Positions 34,254-42,175 of a stretch of 58,014 nucleotides of DNA are shown in pieces. Where the stretch lies: positions 1-58,014 of the forward strand of contig NZ_NFLM01000016.1 in assembly GCF_002160915.1 (NCBI RefSeq), read 5' to 3'. Position 1 is the first letter of the stretch. Each line of letters opens with the position of its first letter. Source of the DNA: Faecalibacterium sp. An121 (GTDB taxonomy: Bacteria > Bacillota > Clostridia > Oscillospirales > Ruminococcaceae). The notes beneath the pieces were generated by a model. That model saw only the letters and a list, made by a program, of their open reading frames with translations, had not been told where the DNA came from and did no database searches. Both the position numbers and the translations under genes were made by a program.

Positions 34254-34303
34254 TTTATGCGTTGTCCGGTATCTCTGACCGCAGCCGTACCGCTGCGGCC
34301 ATG
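34254..34303 (-). repeat. 50-bp direct repeat, right copy
   Basis: Identical to 21190-21239 and in the same orientation. Here it is the intact 3' end of the glycosyltransferase gene. It begins 24 bases after the last gene of the pel operon, so the two copies enclose the whole operon and little else. Confidence 0.95.
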
Positions 34304-35172
34304 CCGCCGTCCCCATAGGAGGGGTGGGCAAGAAAGTCCTGGGAGGCATCGCTCAGGGGCTGTCTGTCTTGCAGGCTCTGCCGGATCTCGGCCTCCCAGC
34401 CGCTGAGACGCTGGATGGAAGCCGCCTCCAGCCCCAGCAGCGCATCCGCCAGATGGGCCTGGTAGCTGGGCAGGTGCTTTTCGATGATAAAGCGCATCAG
34501 GGAAAGCCGCTTGTCCATGCTCTGGATGTTGGAGGAGGCGGGGGCGGTGCGGTATTCCAGCAGCGGCTCCGGCACGATGCCGATTTGGGCGTCCGGCCGG
34601 GTCTCCAGCAGGCGGAGGAAAAACTCCCAGTCCTCAAAGCCGGACCGCATGGTCTCGTCATAGCCGCCGCACTGTTCCCAGGCGCTGCGCCGCAGCAGAT
34701 GGGTGGCGGGACAGCTGTTGCGGGAAAGAAAGGCGGTCAGGCCGCCGCCGCTGGGGCGGACCACGGCGTCCAGCACCCCGAAGGTATGCACCCAGGAGGA
34801 GGCCGCCGTCATGGCAGGGCGGGCGGCCAGCAGCGCGCTGGTTTTTTCAAGGAAGGCGGGGCGCAGCCGGTCATCCCCGTCCAGAACCAGTACCAGGCCG
34901 GCCCGGGCGGCGCGGATGCCGGTGTTTCGGGCGGCCGAGACGCCGCCGTTGGGCCGCCGGATCACCTGGACCGGCACCGGCGCGGGGCCCGCTTCGATCC
35001 CGGCCAGTATGGCAAGGGAGGCCGGGTCGGTCGAGCCGTCGTCCACCAGAAGGATGCGGGCCGGCCGCACCGTCTGACGGTACAGGGAATCCAGGGCTTC
35101 CAGGATGAGAGGACCCTGATTGTAGCTGGTGACCACCGCCTCCACGGCGGCTGACTGCTGTGCTGTGTTCAT
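34255..35172 (-). CDS. Family 2 glycosyltransferase
   Basis: A 305-residue GT-A enzyme. The nucleotide-binding VVTSYNQGPLILEALDSLYRQT opening and LLVDDGSTD motif are clear, followed by NGGVSAARNTGIRAA, the DGDD (DxD-type) metal site and GYDETMRSGFEDWEFFLRL. The start MNTAQQ at 35172 follows AGGAGGG; an 18-codon extension is possible but has no site. It lies 104 bases after the ABC permease gene, with a strong hairpin between, and converges on the pel operon. Substrate unknown. Its last 50 bases are repeated at 21190-21239. Confidence 0.88.
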   Translation of the reverse strand: MNTAQQSAAVEAVVTSYNQGPLILEALDSLYRQTVRPARILLVDDGSTDPASLAILAGIEAGPAPVPVQVIRRPNGGVSAARNTGIRAARAGLVLVLDGDDRLRPAFLEKTSALLAARPAMTAASSWVHTFGVLDAVVRPSGGGLTAFLSRNSCPATHLLRRSAWEQCGGYDETMRSGFEDWEFFLRLLETRPDAQIGIVPEPLLEYRTAPASSNIQSMDKRLSLMRFIIEKHLPSYQAHLADALLGLEAASIQRLSGWEAEIRQSLQDRQPLSDASQDFLAHPSYGDGGMAAAVRLRSEIPDNA

Positions 35173-35206
35173 AGGAATGACCCTCCTGTTTTGTATCGTT
35201 TCCAAA

Positions 35207-35243
35207 CGCCAAGACCCGGGCCGCAAAGGCCCGGGTTTTGGCG
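35207..35243 (-). terminator. Hairpin between ABC permease and glycosyltransferase genes
   Basis: CGCCAAGACCCGGGCC and GGCCCGGGTTTTGGCG form a long GC-rich stem with loop GCAAA. On the minus strand it is followed by only a short T-containing stretch, so termination may be partial and the glycosyltransferase may be less expressed than the transporter. Confidence 0.6.
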
Positions 35244-35276
35244 CGGAGAGAAGAAAAGAGAAGAAAGGATCGCAGC

Positions 35277-36125
35277 TTATTCCTTGACGGCGCCGGCAGC
35301 GACGCCCGCCAGGATATAGCGCTGGAAGAAAACGTAGATGAGGATGGTGGGCAGCATGATGATGACGATGCCGGCCGCCAGGCTCTGCCAGGAACCTTGC
35401 TGGGCGTTGGCGTAGTCCATCAGGAAGGTGGTCAGGGTCCGCAGTTTGTTTTTGGGCATGTACAGATAGGGGATGTACATATCGTTGATGATGGTGATGG
35501 CTTTGATGATGACCACCGTCGCCGTGGCAGGGGCCAGCAGCGGGAAGATGATCCGCCCGAACAGCTGGAAGTAGTTGCAGCCGTCCAGCAGGGCGCTCTC
35601 ATCCAGGGCCTGGGGGATGGTGGAGATGAACTGCCGGTAAATATACAGCTGCATCAGGTCGGAGGCAATGTAGATCACAATGGGGGCGCCCAGGGTGTTG
35701 TACAGGCCCAGGCTGTTGATGATCTTGAAGCGGGCGATCTCGGTGACGAAGGTGGGCACCAGCATCCCGGCAAAGAACAGGCCGACCACGATCTTTTTGC
35801 CCCGGAAGTTGAACCGCTCGATGATATAGGCTGTAATGGTGCCCAGCAGCACGTTGAAGATCAGGCTGACCGCCAGGATGATGAGGGTGTTTTTGAAGCC
35901 GATCCAGAGGTATTTGTTGCCGAGGACCGTCTCGAAGTTTTCCAAAGTGATGCGGTCCAAAGGCGGCAGCAGCAGGGGAGAGGTGTTGACCATGTCGCCG
36001 CGGGTCTTGAGGGCGGCAAAGACGGTCAGCAGGATGGGCAGAATGACCACCAGGGTCATGCCGATGCAGATGATCTGTTTGATGATCTGCGCCATGATGG
36101 CGCGGGGACTGCGTTGGTTGAGCAT
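35277..36125 (-). CDS. Carbohydrate ABC transporter permease, MalG type
   Basis: This 282-residue inner-membrane permease has about six hydrophobic segments. The binding-protein-dependent EAA-type loop reads ALDESALLDGCNYFQLFGRIIFPLLAP, and the C-terminus is FFQRYILAGVAAGAVKE, typical of the CUT1 family. It pairs with the MalF-type gene just upstream (one base between them). No ATPase gene is present, so a shared MsmX-like ATPase elsewhere is likely. AAAGGAGG precedes the ATG. Confidence 0.93.
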   Translation of the reverse strand: MLNQRSPRAIMAQIIKQIICIGMTLVVILPILLTVFAALKTRGDMVNTSPLLLPPLDRITLENFETVLGNKYLWIGFKNTLIILAVSLIFNVLLGTITAYIIERFNFRGKKIVVGLFFAGMLVPTFVTEIARFKIINSLGLYNTLGAPIVIYIASDLMQLYIYRQFISTIPQALDESALLDGCNYFQLFGRIIFPLLAPATATVVIIKAITIINDMYIPYLYMPKNKLRTLTTFLMDYANAQQGSWQSLAAGIVIIMLPTILIYVFFQRYILAGVAAGAVKE

Positions 36126-36126
36126 A

Positions 36127-37017
36127 TTATTTGTCCTCCTTTAAGATCACGCCGTGGATGATCTTGTTCTGCACCAGATAGATCACGATGATCAGGACCA
36201 TGATGGCCACCGCCATGGTGGAAGCCAGGCCGAAGTCGGAGAAGGTAAAGGCGGTTTTGATGGTGTAGAGGGTGAAGGTGCTGGAGGCGTAGCCCGGGCC
36301 GCCCGAGGTCATGACGAAGGGGATATCGAACACCTGCAGCGCGCCGCGGATGTTGTCAAACAGGACAAAGTCCACCATCAGCATGATGGAAGGGATCTGG
36401 ATGTAGCGGAACATCTGCCAGGTGTTGGCGCCGTCGATGATGGCCGCCTCCTGGATGTCCCTGGAGACCGACTGCAGCGCCGCCAGAAACAGCACGATGT
36501 GGTAGCCCGAGTAGCGCCACAGAGAGACGAAAGCCAGCACAAAATTGACGATCTTGGGGTCGGACAGCCAGCTCTGGCTCAGCATCCCCAGCTTGAGCGC
36601 TTCCAGGATGGAGTCGAACGCGCCGTTGATGGGGGAGAAGAAATAGGAGAAGGCATAGGAAATGGCCACGCCGTTGATGATATAGGGCATAAAGACCATG
36701 GTCTTGTAAAATTTGGCGCCCCGCAGTTTGGAGTTGAGCAGAACGGCGAAGGCCAGCTCCACCGGGATCATCAGAAGGTGGGCAAAGAAATAGACGGCGT
36801 TGTTGCGCAGGCTCTGCCACAGGTCGGGGTTGTGGAACATATCGATGTAGTTTTCAAACCAGATGAAGTTGCTGGTGGGCGACAGGCCGTCCCAGTCGGT
36901 GAAGCTCATCCGGAACAGATCCACGGCCGGGAAAACGACGAACCCCACCAGCAGAAGCACCGGCACCGCCAGCGAGATCAGGATAAAAATGCGCCGCTGT
37001 TTGGCAAGCGTATGCAT
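36127..37017 (-). CDS. Carbohydrate ABC transporter permease, MalF type
   Basis: This 296-residue permease has about six membrane segments. The EAA-type loop SVSRDIQEAAIIDGANTWQMFRYIQIPS marks it as a CUT1 sugar permease of the UgpA/MalF kind. AAAAGGAGGG lies before the ATG. It follows the solute-binding protein gene after 62 bases that contain a perfect hairpin (37045-37060) and precedes the MalG-type gene by one base. Confidence 0.93.
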   Translation of the reverse strand: MHTLAKQRRIFILISLAVPVLLLVGFVVFPAVDLFRMSFTDWDGLSPTSNFIWFENYIDMFHNPDLWQSLRNNAVYFFAHLLMIPVELAFAVLLNSKLRGAKFYKTMVFMPYIINGVAISYAFSYFFSPINGAFDSILEALKLGMLSQSWLSDPKIVNFVLAFVSLWRYSGYHIVLFLAALQSVSRDIQEAAIIDGANTWQMFRYIQIPSIMLMVDFVLFDNIRGALQVFDIPFVMTSGGPGYASSTFTLYTIKTAFTFSDFGLASTMAVAIMVLIIVIYLVQNKIIHGVILKEDK

Positions 37018-37044
37018 GAAAGACCCTCCTTTTCAAGAAAAGGA

Positions 37045-37060
37045 GCCGCTTTGCAGCGGC
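37045..37060 (-). other. Hairpin after solute-binding protein gene
   Basis: GCCGCT and AGCGGC form a perfect stem with loop TTGC, followed on the minus strand by TCCTTTTC. Such hairpins commonly raise the level of binding-protein mRNA over permease mRNA. Confidence 0.6.
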
Positions 37061-37079
37061 CCCTCGGACGAATGAGCGG

Positions 37080-38420
37080 TTACTGGATGCCCAACTTGGA
37101 GCGGGCCGCTGCCCACTTGGCGTCCAGGTCGGCCAGAGTGGCGTCCAGGTCGAACCCTTCGGTGAACATCTGGGCGCCCAGTTTCTTGTAGTCGAAGGCG
37201 ATCTCGTTCTGGATGGCGGTGAAGTCGTCGCCGGCGCCGCCGTACAGGACCATCTCGGCATCGGGCTGGGCGGTGTCGGACTCAGCCTGGATGGGGTCCT
37301 TCTCTTTGGGGAAGTTGGTCATGGAGGAAGCGCTGGTGATGTAGTCGAGGTAGCCGGGATACCAGTCCTCGCTGTAGAACCACTCCACAAAGGCTTTGGC
37401 CAGCTCGGGGTTCTTGGAGTGGGTGGTCACGCCCATAAAGCTGTCGCCCTGGACGATGTAGCGGAAAGGCTCGTCCTCGGTCATCCGGACGGGCAGGTAG
37501 AAGGTGCCCAGCTGGTCCACGTTCTCGGCGCCGTTCATGATGTCCTGCAGGCCCCAGTCGCCCAGAGCCGTGATAGCGGCCCGCTTCTGGGTGAACAGGG
37601 TGGTGGCCTGGTCTTTGCTCAGGCCCAGGGGGTCCTTGCCAAAGACGCCGCTGGTGAACAGGTCATAAATGCGGTGGTAGGCGACGTTGATGTCGGTGCC
37701 GTCGGCAAAGGGGGCGTCCTGGGCGGCCATGTCGTTCCAGTTCTGGCCGTTGCCGTTGATGAGCGAGGGCATGAACTCCATGAAGGGATAGTCGGGCCAC
37801 TCGTCCTTGGCGCCCATGGCGATGGCCATGAAGTCCGGGTCGGATGCGCCGAAGTGTGCCTGCAGGGCGCTGGCTGCTTCCTGCAGCGCGGGCCAGGTGG
37901 TGGGCACTTCCACGCCGGCCTCCTGGAACAGGTCCTTCCAGTAGTACACGTATTCGTAGCCGGCGGTCATGGGCACGCCCAGGATCTTGCCGTCCACGGC
38001 ATAGCCCTCGGCCAGGCTGTTGTTTTTGGCGGCTTCGGTGTCGCTCAGATCCAGCAGATAGTCCTTGAAGCGGGCCAGGGTGAAGGGCTTGTTGAACATG
38101 ACGTCGGGCAGCTGGTTGGCCGAGGCGCGCATCTTCATGGCGTTCCAGTACTCGGTGTCGTCCTTGATCTTTTCCACTTCGATCTCGGCGTCGGGGTACT
38201 TCTCCTGGAACTTGCCCACCATGTCGTTTTCGTCGATGTAGTTCATCAGGTTGTTGTCCCAGATGGTAAAGACCAGCTCGCCCGAGAGGCTGGCTCCGGC
38301 GCTGCCGGCCGCGCCCGAAGCGGCGGTGCTGCTGCCCGAACCGCCGCAAGCGGCCAGGCCCATGGCTGCGGCGGCCGCACCGGCAGCCTGCAGGAACGAA
38401 CGGCGTGAGATCTTTTTCAT
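37080..38420 (-). CDS. Sugar ABC transporter substrate-binding lipoprotein
   Basis: This 446-residue extracellular binding protein has an N-terminal signal with a twin-arginine-like SRRSFLQ motif, hydrophobic core and LAAC lipobox, then a Gly/Ser/Ala-rich linker. The mature domain is of the MalE/family 1 kind (VFTIWDNN, later VPMTAGYEYVYYWKDLFQEAGVEVPTTW). The ATG at 38420 follows GGAGGAAA; an eight-codon extension is rejected. It is the first gene of this transporter operon and lies just after the YesMN two-component genes, which probably control it. Confidence 0.93.
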   Translation of the reverse strand: MKKISRRSFLQAAGAAAAAMGLAACGGSGSSTAASGAAGSAGASLSGELVFTIWDNNLMNYIDENDMVGKFQEKYPDAEIEVEKIKDDTEYWNAMKMRASANQLPDVMFNKPFTLARFKDYLLDLSDTEAAKNNSLAEGYAVDGKILGVPMTAGYEYVYYWKDLFQEAGVEVPTTWPALQEAASALQAHFGASDPDFMAIAMGAKDEWPDYPFMEFMPSLINGNGQNWNDMAAQDAPFADGTDINVAYHRIYDLFTSGVFGKDPLGLSKDQATTLFTQKRAAITALGDWGLQDIMNGAENVDQLGTFYLPVRMTEDEPFRYIVQGDSFMGVTTHSKNPELAKAFVEWFYSEDWYPGYLDYITSASSMTNFPKEKDPIQAESDTAQPDAEMVLYGGAGDDFTAIQNEIAFDYKKLGAQMFTEGFDLDATLADLDAKWAAARSKLGIQ

Positions 38421-38572
38421 GATGATTTCCTCCCCATGTACCAAAGTGGATGCGTTTTCACAGTCAGCGGACGGCGGCGTGTACAGGTTTTCGCCGTCCC
38501 TTTTTCTATCAAAAGTATACCGTTCCGGGGGTCGGGAAAACAGAAGGAAGCGTTTGATTTCTTGAGATTTTT

Positions 38573-40069
38573 TCAGGTGTTTTTCTTGCTTTGACGGTAG
38601 AGCTTGGGCGTTGTGCCCATCTTTTTCTTGAAAACCTGGTTAAAGTGCTCAACATTGTGGTAGCCGGATGCCTCGCACACCTCATAGATCTTCATGTCCG
38701 TCTGGAGCAGCAGCTGGCTGGCCCGTTCGATCCGCAAACCGTTCAGATAGCTGATGAAGGTACAGCCGTATTCTTTGGCAAAGCGGGAGCTGAAATACTT
38801 TTCGTTGAAGCCCACATGGTCGGCCACCGTCTTGAGGGTGAGCTCCGGGTTGATCAGGTTGTCCTGGATAAAGACCCTGGCCCGGGCCATGGGGTCTGCC
38901 TCCTGGTGGGATGCCGCGGCGCAGGCGGACTGCACCCGCCGCAGGATGCCCTGGAGCCACAGCTCCCGGTCGTTGGAAGAATCCATCTCCAGAAGGGTGT
39001 CCAGCAGATCCTGCCGCTCGGGCAGGACCGCGGCCAGACTTTGCCCGGAAAGCTGCAGCTTCTGCTCCAGGCCCAGAAGCAAAGCGGCGCACCGGGCGGT
39101 GTGGGCCTCGCCCTCCTGCCGGCGCAGGTCCACGAACCAGAGGGAGGTCTGGCGCTGGGCGTCCCGGCCGCTGCCGCCGCAGACCGCTTCCACCAGGCCG
39201 GCACAGGCCGCTGCCTCCTGCTCGCACCGGTGGGCCAGCGAACCATAGCGCAGGCTGCCGCACACCGCTCCCGGGCCGCGCAGGGCAGCCAGGCGGCACA
39301 GCTGCCCGCACTGGCGCGCCGCCTCGGGGATCTGGGTGTGGGGGATCACCCCGCTGATCCCCACCGAGACCTCCAGGTTCATCATATCTTTCCAGACCCG
39401 GCAGATCTGGCGGACCGCCAGATCCATCCCGCTTTCGGCCCGGAAGGGGTCGGCCGCCTGGTAATACAGCTCATAGTAGGAGGGGTCCACCGCCCGGATG
39501 GCTGCCCGGGCGCTGACCCGCGGGATCTGGCGGGCCAGCTCCAGCATGGGCCGCTGCATCCGCTCCCGCAGGTCGCCCCCGTAGCGCTGGGCCACCTGGG
39601 CGAAGTTCTGCACCGAAAAGGCCGCCGCGATGTACCGCCCCGGCGGGAGGGAAAGCTCCTCCTTCCGGCCGGTCCCCGGGGCCGCCGCCTCATGGAACAC
39701 CTTGTCCCGCAGGTCGTCCAGCAGGCGGCGGAGGGTGTGTTCGTTCAGGTTGGCTTTCAGCAGGTAATCGTAGGCCCCCAGGCGGAAGGCATCCCGCACC
39801 AGCTCGAATTCGTCGTAGCCCGACAGCACCACCGATACCGGCAGCCGCGCGCTGGCCCGCAGCTGTTCCAGCAGCTGCAGGCCCCCGATGCCCGGCATCT
39901 TGATGTCGGTGATCAGCAGATCCACGTCGTGCAGGCGCAGGTAGTCCAGGGCCTGCAGCCCGTTGATGCAGTCGTGTACGATGTGGTAACCGCAGCTCTC
40001 CCAGTCCAGCAGGGAGGACAGGTTGGCGCGGACCAGGGCGTCGTCATCCACGATCAGTGTCCGGATCAT
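38573..40069 (-). CDS. Response regulator with AraC-type DNA-binding domain (YesN-like)
   Basis: This 498-residue regulator has a receiver domain at residues 1-120 (MIRTLIVDDDALVR; phosphoacceptor Asp55 in LLITDIKMPG; GYDEFELVRDAF). A long middle region follows, then an AraC-type double helix-turn-helix at about 395-492, with YLNGLRIERASQLLLQTDMKIYEVCEASGYHNVEHFNQVFKKKMGTTP. It is paired with the histidine kinase gene, whose end it overlaps by 26 bases. Kinases and regulators of this type usually respond to extracellular sugars and activate the adjacent transporter and hydrolase genes. Confidence 0.95.
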   Translation of the reverse strand: MIRTLIVDDDALVRANLSSLLDWESCGYHIVHDCINGLQALDYLRLHDVDLLITDIKMPGIGGLQLLEQLRASARLPVSVVLSGYDEFELVRDAFRLGAYDYLLKANLNEHTLRRLLDDLRDKVFHEAAAPGTGRKEELSLPPGRYIAAAFSVQNFAQVAQRYGGDLRERMQRPMLELARQIPRVSARAAIRAVDPSYYELYYQAADPFRAESGMDLAVRQICRVWKDMMNLEVSVGISGVIPHTQIPEAARQCGQLCRLAALRGPGAVCGSLRYGSLAHRCEQEAAACAGLVEAVCGGSGRDAQRQTSLWFVDLRRQEGEAHTARCAALLLGLEQKLQLSGQSLAAVLPERQDLLDTLLEMDSSNDRELWLQGILRRVQSACAAASHQEADPMARARVFIQDNLINPELTLKTVADHVGFNEKYFSSRFAKEYGCTFISYLNGLRIERASQLLLQTDMKIYEVCEASGYHNVEHFNQVFKKKMGTTPKLYRQSKKNT

Positions 40070-41888
40070 GTGCTTCCTCCTTTTCGCAGCGGTTCAGCGG
40101 CAGCCGCAGCCGCACGCAGGTCGAAACGTTCGGCTGGCTCTCCACTTCCATTTTGGCCAGCGGCCCGTAATACAGCCGGATGCGGGCCAGGACGTTTTCC
40201 AGCCCGATGCTGGTGTTGTCCTCTTTGGTGCGGGGACGTCCCCGCAGGATCTGCTCGATCTGTTCGGGCGTCATCCCCTGGCCGTTGTCCCGCACCTCCA
40301 GGCAGAGGCTGTCCCCCTCGCAGTAGACCGAGATCCAGACCTGGCCCAGCTCCTCGTCCATCTCGGTCAGGCCGTGGGTGATGGCGTTTTCCACCAGCGG
40401 CTGCAGGATCAGCCGGGGCAGCAGATAGCCCTCGCACTCCGGCTGGATCTGGTAGTGGACCTCGAACCCCTCGCTGTAACGGATCTGCATCAGATAGACA
40501 TAGCTGTCCAGCACTTCCAGTTCCTCCCGCACGGTATAGGGGCTGACGTTGCTGCGGAAGGAGCAGGACACGATGCTGATGAGGGCGGCGGCCATCCTGC
40601 GGATGCCGTCGTGCCCCGATACCTGGGCCATGAACCGGATCGAGTTGAGGGTATTGACGATAAAATGGGGGTTGATCTGGCTTTGCAGCGCCTGCATCTC
40701 GGCGGCGTGCTTGCGCCGGTGGGCTTCCTCGTTGATGGCCAGCATATTTTTCAGGCTCAGGACCATCTGGTTGAAGGATTCCATCAGGTCGCGGATCTCC
40801 TCGTGGCCGCTGGGCTCCACCTGGATGTCCAGGTCGTTGTTGACCAGCTGGCGCATCCCCTGGGCCACCGTCTGGATGGGGGCGACAATGGCGTTCAAAA
40901 ACCGGCGGGAAAACAGATAGAACAGCCCCAGCAGCCCCGCCACCACCAGCACCAGGGCGCTGCCCACCTGCCGGAACCCCCGGGTCAGCTGCGCCTCCTC
41001 GATGAAGGTGACCAGGGTCCAGCCTGTGTCGGGGATGGGCCGGGAGCGGAACAGAAAGAGGGCGGACCCGCCGTTTTCCCGCAGCGGCGCGCGGTGGAGC
41101 TGGCTGTCGGCGGAAAACATCCCGGTGTGCGCGGCAAAGTATTCCTGCAGCGCCTGACTGCCGAAATCGCCATAGAGGACCTGGCCGTTCTCGTCCAGCA
41201 GGACGGTCCGGCCCAGCTCCTCCCGGCCCCGCGCCCTGCGGATCACATCCCCCGCCTGGGTGGAGGTGAAGAAGGCCAGCAGGTCGATCTGCCCGCTTTT
41301 GTCCGAGGAGGTGTCCAGGGCCATCGCCGCCACCAGGATCAGGACATTGCGCCGCTGGCCGGTGTAGGTCAGGCGGACGCGGTTGGTGTCGTAGCCGCCG
41401 ATCTGGACCTGGTTGGGATCCTGGCGCGCCCGGGCGTACCAGCCGGAAGCCTGCACCGCATCGACCGGCAGGATGATCTTGTCGGCCATATAGACGCTGC
41501 CGCCGTCCTTCATATAGAACATCCCGCTGAGGATGTCCTGGGACGGGACCACGGCGGTGTGGAACGCCTGGTCCAGCTGCTGGCTGTAGGTGAAATACTG
41601 GTCCGCATTGGCCGCCTGATGCACCTGGGCCGCCATGGCGGGGAACTCGCCGTCGTTGGCGTATACGAAGTGGGACAGCTGCAGGGAAGCGGTGCGGATA
41701 TCGTTTTCCAGGGCGGAGACTACGCTGTCCTGGAAGGCGTCGATGGTTTCCACCGCCGTCTGCCGGATCAGGTAGCTCACGATGCTGAACGCCCCTATAA
41801 ACACCACCAGCAGCGGGATGACGACCATGATGGTGAAATTACGAAAATAAAACCGCTTGAGCACCGCCTGCTTTTTCTGGCCGGTCAT
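40044..41888 (-). CDS. Sensor histidine kinase (YesM-like)
   Basis: This 614-residue membrane kinase has one membrane helix near 17-40, an extracellular sensor region (about 42-300) and a second helix (about 310-328). A HAMP-like linker follows, then the His_kinase family domain with QINPHFIVNTL (His408 region) and an ATP-binding domain with LVENAITHG, DNGQGM (534-539) and GLENV. The start at 41888 has GAGGTGG upstream. It is divergent from the GH16 glucanase gene, so the pair may sense glucan breakdown products. Confidence 0.95.
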   Translation of the reverse strand: MTGQKKQAVLKRFYFRNFTIMVVIPLLVVFIGAFSIVSYLIRQTAVETIDAFQDSVVSALENDIRTASLQLSHFVYANDGEFPAMAAQVHQAANADQYFTYSQQLDQAFHTAVVPSQDILSGMFYMKDGGSVYMADKIILPVDAVQASGWYARARQDPNQVQIGGYDTNRVRLTYTGQRRNVLILVAAMALDTSSDKSGQIDLLAFFTSTQAGDVIRRARGREELGRTVLLDENGQVLYGDFGSQALQEYFAAHTGMFSADSQLHRAPLRENGGSALFLFRSRPIPDTGWTLVTFIEEAQLTRGFRQVGSALVLVVAGLLGLFYLFSRRFLNAIVAPIQTVAQGMRQLVNNDLDIQVEPSGHEEIRDLMESFNQMVLSLKNMLAINEEAHRRKHAAEMQALQSQINPHFIVNTLNSIRFMAQVSGHDGIRRMAAALISIVSCSFRSNVSPYTVREELEVLDSYVYLMQIRYSEGFEVHYQIQPECEGYLLPRLILQPLVENAITHGLTEMDEELGQVWISVYCEGDSLCLEVRDNGQGMTPEQIEQILRGRPRTKEDNTSIGLENVLARIRLYYGPLAKMEVESQPNVSTCVRLRLPLNRCEKEEAHDPDTDRG

Positions 41889-42066
41889 ATGCGTTCCACC
41901 TCTCCACTTGTATGACAGGTTCTGCGTACGCTTTGATTATAAGGTTTTGCGGGCCGCTTCGCAAGCGCTGCCAAACAAAAAACGGGCCGGTTTGCAGGGG
42001 CGCGGCGCTTGCCGGAAAGACGGCTTTTCCGATGAGAACAAGAATACGACAGAATCTGCACAATTT

Positions 42067-42110
42067 TGGTATAAAAACCATTCTCCGTTTTGTTAAAATA
42101 AATTGTACAA
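42067..42110 (+). promoter_or_regulatory. Possible promoter and palindrome before the glucanase gene
   Basis: TGG-TATAAA (42067-42075) and TGT-TAAAAT (42091-42099) are two extended -10 candidates without good -35 boxes, which suits an activator-dependent promoter. A palindrome TTGTACAA lies at 42103-42110. Confidence 0.4.
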
Positions 42111-42175
42111 ATTGAACAGAAATGCGCCGGAATAGCAGAGAACTGTTCAAGCAGACCAAAAAAGGAGGCATGGTC

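Noticed and set aside
34231-34254. A terminator directly after the pel operon
   Set aside because: GCCC/GGGC around 34231-34243 is only four base pairs with no T run, which is too weak to call.
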